A program made the translations under genes and the position numbers. DNA of 64,000 nt, taken from Sebastes aleutianus (lineage: Eukaryota; Chordata; Actinopteri; Perciformes; Sebastidae). The notes below the pieces were generated by a model. The model was given only the letters and a program-made list of their open reading frames with translations. It searched no databases and was not told where the DNA came from. Positions within the stretch are counted from its first letter, which is position 1, and every line of letters begins with the position of its first letter. The stretch covers positions 28,090,433 through 28,154,432 of the forward strand of contig CAKAKS010000067.1 in NCBI GenBank assembly GCA_916700875.1. Direction: 5' to 3'. Positions 1-12,660 of the stretch are shown here, in pieces.

Positions 1-190
1 TATCTTGAGGTCAGAGGTCAACGGACCCCTTTGAAAATGGCCATGCCAGTTTTTCCCTCGCCAAAATGTAGCCTAAATTTGGAGCGTTATTTAACCTCCT
101 TCCTGATAAGCTAACATGACATGGTTGATACCAATTGATTGCTGAGGTTTTTCTAGTTTCATATGATACCAGTCTTCACTCAGCCTCTGA
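1..190 (+). repeat. Teleost interspersed repeat, copy 1 (truncated at window edge)
   Basis: This begins mid-element at the window edge. It matches the inner parts of 18050-18440 and 46575-47160: shared strings include TTGAGGTCAGAGGTCAA, CCCCTTTGAAAATGGCCA and TTTGGAGCGTTATTTA. All three copies lie in the same orientation. The family is non-coding here, and its class is not resolved from the sequence. Confidence 0.8.
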
Positions 191-686
191 AAGACAGTAA
201 AGTCGGTCAGGATCAGGTTCAGAGGGTTAAAGCACACTGAAGTGAGGGTGTGGAGGTTTACAGTGTTAAACTTTTTCCACTGAAGCTCTGGGCTTTTTTT
301 TACATTTAACCATTAAAATTCCCTCAACTTAAACATGACAATTGCTTCCTAACTTTGACAAAATGCTTCAGTTGAATAATGTCGTCCGTACTTTAACCAT
401 TTACCATGTGCAGATATTGAAAAAACAAGCCGGGGTTTCTCAGAATCAACCAGTATCATTGTTCTGTCTAGAAAGCTGCTCGTGTCGCGTCCTTCCTCCA
501 CACAGCTGTGTCCTGGTAAGTCTGTGTCAGTAATCATCAGATGAGTGCCTAAAACAAGCAACATTATGATGTTTTGCGGTGTAGGGGAAGTTTGGTAGCG
601 TGATACGGGCGGAGACGGTCACAGCTGTTTGTGATGTCTGGACAAAAACACTGCAGGAGGCACGACAAAGGAAGCACATGGTCCAT

Positions 687-720
<34 letters not shown>

Positions 721-1329
721 AAAACAAGCAGGATGTCAACATGTTGTCATTAGTTGGCAACTCACCAGGGAAACAATATTAGATATACAGTACAGTGTTA
801 GAAGATCTTGCTTTTATCAACTTGAAGAACTAAAGATTCATTCTGGATCCTGACTAATATAAACATACCAGGCCCACGACCGTTTCTATTTTATTTACAG
901 CTTTAGAAACACTGATGTAGATTACATGTGGTTTTTCTGTTTCCTACACAGATGTAGAAAATGGTCCTGTCAATGTAGCCATTCATAGACACCTGATTAA
1001 ATCCATTTTTGGAGTGTGTACTCAATAAGAGCTTCTAGCCAGTGGTGTTCCTTATGTATTCAAATACGAACATTCAATTTATGGTCAAAGTATGTATGTT
1101 TTCGCGTCAAAATGTTATTTTCCCACGTCCTTCTACAAACTTTTTCCCCACATGACCTGACGTAGGTTTCTGTTGGCGTGCTCCCAGTTCAGAGAAGCAG
1201 ACAGGAGTACCGGCATGGAAGCTAAGCAGTGTACCGCTGTGTAGACGCCACCTTAGTTCAGATCCGAAAGTCACACAATAACACAAACAAACTAACCGAT
1301 CGATGTAGCGGTAGACCAGCAACTCCTGT
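191..1329. other. Non-coding stretch with a (CA)n microsatellite
   Basis: No supportable gene is present. A (CA)n run lies at about 690-717. The part from about 1040 to 1329 reads like the outer portion of a dispersed repeat that continues into the foldback at 1330-1617, but its left boundary cannot be fixed. Short open frames here are uninterrupted by chance and show no recognisable domain. Confidence 0.5.
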
Positions 1330-1617
1330 GTTCTGCGAAGTAAAATTACCGTTTTTGTGAATAGAGTCTGGTGATGTATAAGACGGCGATATAACGGCTT
1401 CAGTTCAGCTTCGGAAAGGGCTGTCTGATGGCGAGGCTAAGCAGTAAAAATATTCTAAATATAGCGTACACTATATTACGTTTTCTGCTGCTCCCTTCGC
1501 AGCCGCTTTACCTCGCCCTTCGCTTTACGACAGCCCTTTCCGACGGGGAACTGAAGCCGTTATATCGCCGTCTTATATATCACCATTCACAAAAACGGTA
1601 ATTTTACCTCGCAGAAC
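1330..1617. repeat. Foldback (inverted-repeat) element, 288 bp
   Basis: The left arm (1330-1424) and right arm (1530-1617) are near-perfect reverse complements. Both contain AAAATTACCGTTTTTGTGAA, GACGGCGATATAACGGCTTC and GGAAAGGGCTGT, read on opposite strands. The weaker inner sequences (GGCGAGGCTAAGCAG against GGCGAGGTAAAGCGG) extend the pairing towards the loop. Transcribed or single-stranded, this would form a long hairpin. It is likely a MITE or part of a larger dispersed repeat. No clear target duplication was found. Confidence 0.8.
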
Positions 1618-1981
1618 GTCACTTCAAAAAAATCCAAACAACCATTCCAGTTATTTCCAAACTTAACACAGCTAACTTTGACTCAGCTAGTGCAGGCATT
1701 CACATTATTCATAACCTTATTGATTAGCTTCGATTAGCTTACTTTGGTAACCAACGTCACTGCTTTTTACAACAGCTGAGTGGGTGTTTCCATTTAAAAG
1801 ATAGCAACAACAATTTAGCAAGCTAGCCAGTGGTTAACAATGCAGTAAATGCAAAGGCATAATGACAGAGGCAAAAGATGAGGTCATTGGGAATATCAAC
1901 ATTTTCCTCAGGCATATTATAAAATTACCAAAAAAAAAACAATATAGGACTAAAATTACATTATAATAAGTTGTTATGCAC

Positions 1982-2166
1982 CGAAAAATTAACTTCCATG
2001 GGCTCCGCCATTTCTCACAACGTCAACAAACACGTCACAAGTCGTGAACTCTGAGCTTTCAGAAACTTTCCACTTACAAGTTCGTTAATACGACATGAGG
2101 GGGGCGTTCATATGAACTCATCTCGTAAACACGGTAAACACGACCCCATTTGAAGGCACTATATGA
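1982..2166 (+). repeat. Dispersed repeat, family shared with 59870-60051
   Basis: This is about 185 bp that recurs in the same orientation at 59870-60051. Shared strings include AAAAATTAACTTCCATGG, ACGTCAACAAACACGTCACA, TTTCAGAAACTTTCCACTTA and GAACTCATCT. The two copies differ by scattered substitutions, so they are old copies of one family. No coding capacity is seen. Confidence 0.8.
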
Positions 2167-5100
2167 CTGTCAACTAAACAATGAGGCCTGAGGGATTATA
2201 CATGCAATTTGCTGCCAATGGGCCTTTTCGGTATTGTACATTTCATGTATATTGATAGATTTAAGGTGACCTTTTTCTGTGTTTCTTTGACTCTGACGTG
2301 AGAAGAGAAGCAGCTGAATCTGCAGCTGACGGGTTTGGTTCTGTTGTAATTGTTTCACAAACAGCATATGAAGCTGCTGCTAATGCTAAATGAATGGGAA
2401 TAAGTGGCGTGTTGCTTTTGCGCATTAGATTCTAAGCACTGACCTATTATTAGGATACAATGTGTAATAAAACATCAGCTTTGCTCTGAAAATGTTGCCC
2501 TACACTGTTGGAATGGCCGGGCCGGCACTCAGGAATCTATTAGCCTCTGTGTAAATGGCTTGTTGCTTTTTACACACCGCGGCTCTGGAGCGCTGCCACT
2601 CGCTTTGTAATTAGTGCTGCATTTCTGCCAAGGAACCGCTGGCTCACCCTGTCCATGCACTCGCTCACACAAAAACACCCACACTCAACAATTAGTGTGT
2701 TTTACCTGATAATAAAATTATGTAAATGGTGGAAGAGTCCAGGAGACGCTTGCTTATTCAATTCAAACAGGTCCAGGCCCCATTACCATATTTTCAAACA
2801 TCTGACTTAATTAGGAGGACGAGGAGGGTCCGAGACCCGGGGAGAGGGATGAGAGAGATGAGAGAGACAAAGACTTTTAACGGCATCCACTCGCCTCATA
2901 AAGAGGTTATTAAGAGTCGAGGCTGAAGATGGCCACTAATGATGTGTTGGGGAAATTAGGCCGATCAAACATTAAAAGCCGAGGCCCCCTCCTGTGGGCA
3001 GAGAAGCAGCCAAATGGGTCAATTAGAGAGGTATTATTTCTCTCTTTCTCTCTCCCTCGCTCCCTCTCTCAAGAAAGGGAAAACAAGTGGAAGCTGATCT
3101 GCATAAAGTGTTTATCAAGACAGACATGTCCACTTAGGGGTGATCACGCTGAAATACCTCATTCGGATAGATGCAAACGAGGGGGAGGGGACAAAGTTGG
3201 GTAGATGTGCATCTCTGCGTGAGTGTGTGTTGTCTTAATTAACAGGATAATTGTGTTTTGGTGCGTTTCCCGGCCCTAAGCACGCTTTTATATTTGGCAT
3301 TTTCCTATTGTAGGTGAGACCAAGCCTGTTTATATGAAGTTGGCATTTGAAGGTACGGGCAGAGGAAGCAAGAAAGGGGGGGCTATTAGTGCTCCTCAAT
3401 CAAGAAGTAATTCAGTATCAACCGCATAATGTCTCGGTCATAAATTAGAATAACCGAATTAACGTGCAAAGCACTTGAAATTGCCTAAAATAAAAGTACA
3501 GGCATACATCATGGGAGGATGAGGAGAGTAATGCTCTTGGCAGACGATCTGCTCACTATAAATTGTCAGTTTATCCCTTTTTCTACTGTGTTTTTACCTC
3601 GCCTCAGAGTGGCATATTTTCAATTAACTGCCGCACCCTAAATGGAGTTCAATTTTGACTTCAAGGAAGGAATAAATTCTACAACCTGGTGCTTTGTGGT
3701 GGGTTAAATACACTTTACTTTTACACTTAACTTCCGCCGCTCTGCTTATCTTTGGCTGCTTTCCTCTCTTGTGTTTGAGAGGGAAGAAGAGAACGGGAAA
3801 GAGGCATGCGAGGAAAAGAACTGTAATTCTTGCGCAGGGTTTGAAATAAATTAGCTCTTAGCCGTTCGGGGTTAGGCTAACATATTAGAATTTTCCATCT
3901 GCTTGCTCTAAATCATCCGCGAGTCCGCTCAGCGCAAAGGGCAGGCTGCTCATCTCTCAACTCGTAGGACAGATTGCATTACTGGGCAATATACCTTTAT
4001 TTCCCCCATTTAATCCTCAGCGCAGGGCCGACCAGCGCACAGCTAGAGGTAATAACACACAGCGTCATGCATGTGCACAATTAAACACGGAGAAATACAA
4101 GCACACAAGCATGCAGATATGATTTAAATGCCCTGCGTGCGCATGATGATGAATGAAAGATAACACACTAAACTTGTATACACACAGGAATACACCCGCA
4201 CACCGCCATCAGGTGTCGTTTTTAATCAGCTGATAACGTCTCTGTGTTTACCCACTGCTTTGTGTTCCAGAAAGAGGTGTCAAAACAGGGTTGACGCATC
4301 TGAAACACTTAGCAGAAACCACCCAGACACCACACACACACACACGTCACTCTTTCTCTTCAAGTAGCCGGTGTCTTGCCCGTCTCTCCCCGTGCATCAG
4401 TAATCAACCTTGATGCTCACTGCTGTTGTGGCCATTGATTTTTCTGTTCCACATGTGGGTGAAAATTGCACTTTAAGTTACCCTGAGTGTTAAATTAATA
4501 ATGAAACCGCAAGAGTGCCCTCTCCTGACTTTCAATTAACACCATCAGGATTAGAGGGGATGGATAGAGGGAGGGCGGAGAGAGAGAAGAGATAGAGGAG
4601 AGAGAAGGACTATCCATGACACCCGCTCTCAAGGTTTGGGTTTCGATCGTTTTGGCGTCCTCTCGTCATGGTGGGAGTTAAGAACAGGAGCGACTCCTCT
4701 AGAGCGCACTGGTCAAGCTTTTTAGAACAATTTCAACAATGAGAAAACGTGTTATCAACGTGGGAAAAGATGGGGAATTGAGACATGACGTACTTGGGAT
4801 TTCAGTCAGTTAGAGTCTCCCACATTAGCCATGCTTTCACCTGAAGCAAACTTTTTTTAAGCTTCAAAACCAGGAATCCCCCTGGTTTCTCTGATTAGGC
4901 TGTTCTGTCAAACAGACACGTGTCCACAGGAAGACAGAGCCAGCTAACACGCAGATAAACATCACGCCAAGCCAGAGGACGCAGGTGCCTACTGGCAGCT
5001 TGACACACACACACATACACACAAAATGCCAGTTCATTCTGACCCTGCTTTCCCGTCTCTCCATCAAGGGAAACACCTGCCTGGTAGAGCTGCTCCTTGT

Positions 5101-5525
5101 AAGGAAAGTAAGAGCATCCAGATCAACAGCTCAATGAGCCAGTATGTCAGTGTGTATGTGTGTGTTATTTCAGTGTCCGTCTCTACTGGCTAGTGCAACA
5201 ATACGGTCAGGATTGCTCAGTAGTCAGCTGATTGAGACAAACAGACGACTCAGCCAATCTAAACACACGTCACACACAGTTTGTTTGTGTTAAACTCTCC
5301 ATACTGTAGAGACTGTAGTATGATGTCACGTCAGTGTACTTTACATCCTGAACAGCAGGGCCTGATCTCCACCCCCTAATGAAGTCACTACTTTATTTCA
5401 GTCAGTCTCAGTCAGAGCTGTTGTGTTGTGTTGAGGGTCTCACCCCCACTGGGTCAACATGTACTCACTCATGGTGGGAATGAAGTCACAGAGCCAGAGG
5501 GGAGGGGAGGGGAGGGAGCACTATA
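2167..5525. other. Gene-free block, conserved-element-like in part
   Basis: No gene is supported. From about 2500 to 4600 the sequence is unusually poor in recognisable repeats and has even base composition. It contains ATTA-rich homeodomain-type motifs, for example near 2790-3050 (AAATGGGTCAATTAGAGAG), which is the look of vertebrate conserved non-coding elements. That reading is inference: conservation cannot be tested here. Short (CA)n runs lie near 4330 and 5005. A GA-rich tract lies near 4560-4610. Confidence 0.4.
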
Positions 5526-5682
5526 GGGCTGACATGATTAGTCATTTAGTGGATTACTTGACTGAAGCAGAGATGCAAAGCATTTGCTATTTTCAGTTTC
5601 TCAAATGTGATGATTTTTTTTTTTTCAGTTTTATTTTACTCGAAAATGAATATCTCTTGGTTTTGGAAAGTTGTATGACAAC

Positions 5683-6258
5683 TAGGTTTGCCGCTGTAGA
5701 AGGTGTTACACAGTGTTCAGTCATACACCGATTACATTGCTTGCAGTTTATAGAAATAAAACCCACTTAGTTCCTTTTTGTGTATCAGCGCCGCATTATC
5801 AAAACATAGTTGGACGATGGACGCTACAAACTGAAAAGTCAAAGTGTCTGCTCTATACGGAGTCTCTGCACAGAGTAGCAGGAGTCAGATTTCACACACA
5901 CACACAGGATGAGAGAGAGTTGACAGACGATGGCGGAGGATTTGGTGTCAAAGCGAAAAGTAAAAAAGCGCCTATTTGGAAATATTTCGGATTTAAACCC
6001 AATACTATAAGGCAACCATAACGTTAATATGGAAGATGAAGTGGTCACAGCCGGTGTTGCCAGGTGGAAACCTGCAGCCCCGCAGTGAAAGCTTGACCGG
6101 AGAGGCCAGACACCCAGCCATCCAACAAGATCAAAGTAAGTACTCTACATATATTGAGCATCGTCTTTTCTTGTAAAATGTCCAGTGTAAATCGGTAACA
6201 CCAGTATTGTCACAAGTTTATGAAACGGTGAGTAAACTTCCTCACCATGACATCCCTA
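5683..6258 (+). mobile_element. Internally deleted hAT transposon with 8-bp target duplication
   Basis: Terminal inverted repeats begin TAGGTTTGCC at the left and, reverse-complemented, TAGGGATGTC at the right. The flanks carry an 8-bp target duplication with one mismatch: ATGACAAC (5675-5682) and ACGACAAC (6259-6266). Eight-bp duplications are diagnostic of the hAT superfamily. At 576 bp the element is far too short to encode a hAT transposase, so it is a deletion derivative. It keeps a broken piece of the 5' coding exon and lies inside an older repeat. Confidence 0.75.
5930..6145 (+). pseudogene. Remnant of hAT transposase N-terminus (BED finger start)
   Basis: An ATG at 5930 opens the frame MAEDLVSK. 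The frame then breaks after about eight codons, and the continuation is found in another frame as KSKKAPIWKYFGFKPN. The W-x-YFGF motif is the start of a BED zinc finger as found in hAT transposases and ZBED proteins. The cysteine and histidine ligands that should follow are not present in either frame, because the element is deleted or decayed after 6020. It cannot make a functional protein. The assignment rests on the short motif plus the hAT termini. Confidence 0.6.
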
Positions 6259-6411
6259 ACGACAACAATGATTTGTCATGTGTCTGGGAACTTAAACGTA
6301 TTTTACATTATTTTCTGACAGTTTATACATTGAACAATTAAACAGTTATCAAAAAATTTTGTTTACAGGTTAATCAATACAGAGAAAAAAGCATTAGATG
6401 CAGCCCTAGAC

Positions 6412-9400
6412 TGATCTTTCCAAAATTTCTAATAATCAGCAGTTAAGAAAGATTTAGCACAGTAGTACAAATTCTCAAAGATAAATTATTTCTTGATTTT
6501 GACAAAACAAGCTCAGTTTGCTCACATTCATAATTACCAATCATTGTGAGAAAACAAAACCTATTATGTCGTGATCATAACAAATAACTGTTTTGTGAGC
6601 TCAAGCTTTTTACATCAAGCAAATGTAATATGATCATCAGAAAGAACATTTTAAAGTATATTTTTACATCCTCTTTGTTTTGCCGTACGGCACAGAACAC
6701 AGAAGAGGTTTGTATTTCGTATTTATTGGTTTTACCTTATTCTCCTACAAGAGTTTAGTCTACCAAAGTGATGGCAGGAAAATGCTCCACACACTGTCAA
6801 CACACTCATTCTGTCATTTATTCAGGTGCTTCCTGCATTTCCTTTATTTTGGAAGTTTACCTGAGTGTCGTGATGTTTTCAGGAAGTGTTGTGTTGTGAT
6901 GACTGACTGTGATACTGCAGGTGTCGGAACAGTCATACTGAACTGAGAGTTCAGGGTGGTTCCACACGCACGCACTTCACTTCACTTACACAGGTGTAAG
7001 TGTTGGGATTCTTTGGTTTCAGGATAGTACAGTTTGGTCTCCGTCTGTCTCTAATGCCTTCCTCTTCCTCCACATACACACACACACACACACACAGTGC
7101 CAGATGCAGTGTGTGCGTCTGTTGTTGTTCTCTTGATGTACTCCACAGCCCAGTGTGTTCAGATCATCCTGGCTAATAACTTCCTGTTTCCTGTTTCTGA
7201 CTCTGCTACTTCCTGCCTCACTGAGCCACGTGGACTCAGGCCCAAAGAATACACAACTGATATGTCACACGCTCTCCAATGAATGTGCAATCCCACAATA
7301 CACTTGCGACCTTTCCTTTCCCTCTCTATATCCGCACCGAACGCACATCCTCGTGTTGTTGTGAATGAATTATAGGCAGACAAAGATCCTGAAAGTCCAT
7401 TAAACTGAGGATGTTACATCTCATTACTAACGGCCACGAGCTCTGTGTACTTTTGTAATCTTACTGTAGGTCATTCACCTTTTGCATTTTGAATATGTCT
7501 ACGTGGGCTGTGGGAAACTGCTGTGTGCATTTCTCGGTAAATTATAACATTTTGTAGACAAAACATCTTTTAATCGAAAAGAAGAAAAATCAGCATATGA
7601 ATTGATAGTTAAAATAATCATTAGTTGCCGTTCTAAAGCAGACTGACCACTGTCTGGTCCATTATTACTGTATATCAGGATACCTCGTCATGTATTACTG
7701 CTTGAGCTACATTAAGAACAGATTTTAAGATTATTGAATACTACAAAACTAGACATCCCACACATGATGACTATTTTCACCAGCATACACAGAAGACAGG
7801 TTAGATTCAGGTCGCTAGGCAACCCTGGAAATCCCAAAACAACACACATTCTTGCGTGTTCTGGCCCCAAAACAAAAATGGGCATTCATTAAAAACCATT
7901 TGGTTGCTAATTTATGATGCAATTTATATGGAAAAGGAAAAAAAAAGAAAGGAAAAGTGTTACATATGGATAAGATGGTGGATTGACAGAACAGGGGCAA
8001 CAAGGACTGTACTCTGCGGAGGAAGCTGGAGGGGGAAGTGAACTTTATCAAAGTGAGGTGAACTTCAGGTGAGCTGTGGCTCTGCACTGAAACGTGGTTA
8101 TAAAATAACCCTTTACCATTTCCTCACCAGTTTTCTTTTATTTCTCCAACAACGGTCCAGATTCCATTTGAAGAAATGTTCAAAATAATCTTAAAGTAAT
8201 GAGAATGACGAGCAGGAACTGAATCAGAAGACAAATGATTGAAATCCTTTCAGACCGTCAACACAAGTTGACCCAGTTTGGAACGACTTTGTAAGAGTCC
8301 TGACGCCAAAATCATACTTCTATTAGCCCAACAGCCATAATGTTTGTTCCAAAAGATTTAAGCCTTAACAAGGTGCATATACTGATTTTTAGCTACATGT
8401 GGTGCTGGGTTGAAATACACTGTACTTTACACTACACACACACACCAGCCAGTTTCCAGTCACCGGACAGCGTCATCTCAAAGAGTGAATCAACATTGTT
8501 CTCTTGTTGTTGCTCTGCCGTCCCGTCGCTTGATGCTGACAAAGACAAACACGGAGCTCCACAGGATGTTTACGACACCTGTATCCTTCACCTCTCCCAT
8601 TACCTACTCTCTCCACTCAACGCCCTGCCACCTCCAGCCTCCATCTCTTCACCTCCATCTCTTCACCCCCCTCTCCTCACTTTTACTGCCCGTCTCTCTT
8701 GTCCCCTGACCATCCTCTTCCTCAATTCCTCCCCTGTATATTCTCCACCCACTGCTTGCCCTTATTTTCCCAGACCGTTATTCAGCTTGTTAACAGCTCA
8801 CTGCAGTCATAGGAAATAGCATGACGGTGAGCTAATGTCAGCTTCCTGTTTGACACATTCATACAATGTTTTGACGCTGGTCAAGGTGAAAGCCGTAAAC
8901 ACGGGCAGACAGAGCAGGACGCGGACATCGGGGGTTAACTGGAGGTTGTGCTGTGGATCACAGAGGCTAAAAAGCGACATCCCATGTATTAATTTCCAGA
9001 CAACGACGCGGGTTCAGTCGACGGCATCGACCGCATGTCATTTCCTCACCCTGTCAGTTGTCTTCCTCCCTTAGACAATAAAGTAGAAATATGATTAAGC
9101 AATTTTCTTATGAGGGGATTTGCTTTTCGCAGGTTTTACAGATGGTAACTGAGAGGGAAGGAGTTAGTGTGATGTAAAAAGGGAGTGTAATTGAATGTAG
9201 TTTAATATCATCAGTGAGGTGGGAGGTAGCGTGTTCGCCTACATGTTCTCACTCTTCTGTCAAGGCCCGCTGACTGTGGCTTGTCCCTGGCTGCTCTCAC
9301 ACATCATTCACTAATGAGTGAGTGACATCTGCTGGGGGCCTGGGTGACAGAGCGCTGTCACCCTGCCTGACACTGGGAAAACATGTCTATTCATCCATCC

Positions 9401-12400
9401 ATCCATCCATCCATCCATCCTGCCTCTGTCCTACTGCCGCAGCAGGCATGTTGGAAAATGTAAAGGTCGGTAAGTCACACCAGAAAGTCCGTCTTCTAAG
9501 GACTGGAAATAAATAAATGTCATTTATTTGTAATTTATGTGTAATTGTACATACTATATACTTATAATATATAACCAATGTATTAATTGTGATTTATTTT
9601 TAAAAATTAATCATAGTAATGGTTAATAATATAGACACATTTCCTTAACAGTTTCCGTTTTTTTATAATTGGTTGGACCATAGGGGGTTTTACATTGCTT
9701 GTTCTGCATATTACTGACACCCGGTTTGAGATATCTCCCTTCTCATAAAGTCACAGTGCTTCTGCTTGCATCAGCACTCAACCTCATAACAATTTGTGAG
9801 CAGTGGATTATGAGCTTCTTCCACACAGTAAGACTCCCACTGGTGGTGGTCCTGACAACCCGATATTTCCACTTTCCCCTCGTTTCACGCCAATTGATGG
9901 ACGACGCCAATTGATGGGTGACACTGTCTCCGCGGTGTGCAGGAAAAATTCTGATAATTTACTGTAAAATGGTACAAATTGGCACCAGTCGTCAAGCGCT
10001 CCTTGGAGATACAATGGTGTCTGAAGGACATTAATGTCCATTTACCTCACAGCTACAGCTTTCTAGCTGATATAGTCAGAGTTTCAAAATGAAATAAGTT
10101 AAAAATGTACTCTGGAAAAATGATTGACAACCACCTATATTCTCAAATGTAGTAGTTTTATAGGTAGTAAAGAATAAAAACTTCAGATAAAATAACTTGA
10201 ATCTAACTTTTTTTTCTCTTTTGTATGTGAGCGACCCGTTGCTGTTTAAGTGTCCTTGAGCAAGACACTGCATCCCCACCAGCTCCACATCTGCTGCTCT
10301 GTAGCCGACCCTGACCTCTGACCTCTGATCTCCCTGTGGAGACGAAGACAATTTCCCCACTGGGATCGGTAATAGATCACATTATTATGGTTTTATCCCA
10401 CTCGTTGCTATGATTTGACACTTATAGAGCACGATCACTGGATTCATCTAAAACAACTCTGTTAAATCTGAGATCACAAGATTCACTAACATCAGGCATC
10501 GTTCTGCAAATCAAACACAATGTCTGCTGGCACTTATCTCATCCCATATACTTGAAGTTTCACACCTCACTTAGCTCTGCTGAACGTCACTGTGTAGCAT
10601 GATGGAGAGCTGTGAGGGGAATGAGAGGTGGTGGAGGGGTGGAGGGGTGGACGGGTGGGAGGGGACGGAGGATATTAGAGGAGAGGCAGAGGTGGAAGAG
10701 GAAAAAGTCGAGGAGAGGAAAGTTAGAAGGAGGAAGGGAGGGAAGAAAACTAGAGGCTAGAAGTAGAGCGAGAAGGCCTGGAAAATAGTGTGTGTTTCTA
10801 TTTTCTTATTAACACAACTTTACTCCAGTCGTACTAGGACGTTACTATTGTTTTGCATTTCTAAGCTCATGATATGCAACGGACTGTTCATCATTTCCAT
10901 ACCATACATTTCAATATTGATTTCTTACCTTCCACGCAGCCATTGATCTCTTTAGATTTCACTACAGTATGAAAGCCAAACCTTCTTAAGATAAAATAAA
11001 TCCATCACAGCTGTTGGTTGGTCAACTTAATATATGATCATATTGATATTTGGGAGTTTGAAAAATCTGATAACGATGTATCCGCCTATAGCTATCTATC
11101 AATGTGAACAAGTGAGATAAACAACAGTTGAAAGCGACAACAATTGATACGGATCCCTTAGATTGTTTTTTTAAATAATTGTGACCAAGATACATCCTGA
11201 GCAAGATATTTTACAGTGTAAAAATCTATTTTTCAGTGCTCTACCATGGACAAATTACGTAATGGTGATGTTTCAGGGTGCTCAATACTTTTCTAGAGAT
11301 CATTTTAAAGGACTTTTCCAGGACTCTTCATTGATGATCTAGCTGGTATGACAGACAGGGATCGCGCCATACGTTCCTCTATGTGGAAGTCTGATTTAAA
11401 AGATGTGCAGTCTATGGCTATAACTTTTCTATGAAATCATCAAATTATGACAAATTGATCATAGAAAAATGCAAACCCACCTGGAGATGTAGGCAAAACT
11501 AGTTAGCAAGCTTTAGCAACTGAACCAAACAAGCTAACCAATTTAACATTATTCAACCGTTTAAAACAAGTTGGGAAGACAGCAATGTTATGTAATGTTA
11601 TCCAACCTGTATGTGCTACCATGTGACGTGACTTGGGGGTGTGTTCACAGCGTTTCCGCAACATAACAGCCAAGGATGAACATAACTTCGCCCTTTCAGA
11701 TGGCAATGTTATCTGTTTTGGGGCGCTCTGATAGATAGCCTATAGTTCACTCTCAGCTAAAGGAAAATAGGAAAATGTTGAAATATTTTTCCAGGACATT
11801 TTACTTTTTCTCTCATTTTTCCGTGTGTTTTCAATGACTGGAACATTGGTCAACTGTTTTCCAGGTTTTCCAGGACATGCAGGACTTTCTTCCTGCAATT
11901 TCTTGTCATTTATCGGCCGACATATGCACCGAGAATGATATATCTGCAATGAGCTAATATGGGCCAATATTTAGCTTCAAATTGTTTAATTTCTTACATT
12001 AAAAACTTTGGCAGCCAACTTTGTTCCATAAATTCACATGAAAAAGCATCACCACACAATGTAAGTTAACTTTATTTAAAATTTAAGAAGATTCACATTC
12101 ACTGTGATGAATTATCTCAAGTTTTAAGTCCTTTAAATTGATTTTTATATAATTTGAAATGAACAGAAACAATAAATGGCTACCTGGTGGTTGGAAATCA
12201 ACAGAATCTACAGTACGCTTCAGAAAATATTCAAAATTAAAGTGAACTATATGTGATTAAGAAAGTGAAGTGCTAAAGCGTATAAAACCAACAGTATGTT
12301 CCTGTAAAAGTCCTATAGTTGATGAAAATCCACTCAGCACATGCACGGCCATGTTACACATGTAACTCCGGCAGAAAAAACACCAAAAAATTGCTGTTTA

Positions 12401-12627
12401 TATGCAACAGCTCAAATGAGTTTAGCCCAAGAGCTGCATAAATTCCTACAATGCAAAACAGGCAAGAGACTGACAAAGAAAATGAGGAGGCTGGAGGTGA
12501 GGTGATTGGGGAGGGCTTGTTTTGCTTCCCTGGTCCTCCCTCCTGACATACACGCTGAACACAAATATCATTCATTAACAGTAATGTGCCATCTTAACGC
12601 TGATGGATGGGGCACAGGCCCACAGCC

Positions 12628-12660
<33 letters not shown>

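Larger units (their letters stand above)
5526..6411 (+). repeat. Teleost ~420-bp interspersed repeat, split by a hAT insertion
   Basis: The left half (5526-5682) and right half (6259-6411) are pieces of one repeat, a second copy of which is intact at 42354-42766. Landmarks include TCTCAAATGTGA, TTTCTGACAGTTTATA and the terminal GCAGCCCT. The family resembles a non-autonomous hAT-type MITE ending in GGGCTG/CAGCCCT-type sequence. The two halves are separated by the hAT element 5683-6258, so this copy was already in place when the hAT inserted. Confidence 0.7.

Noticed and set aside
8340..8819. 159-residue plus-strand frame
   Set aside because: The second half is Ser/Pro/Leu-rich sequence encoded by a C/T-rich tract, and no recognisable fold or motif is present.
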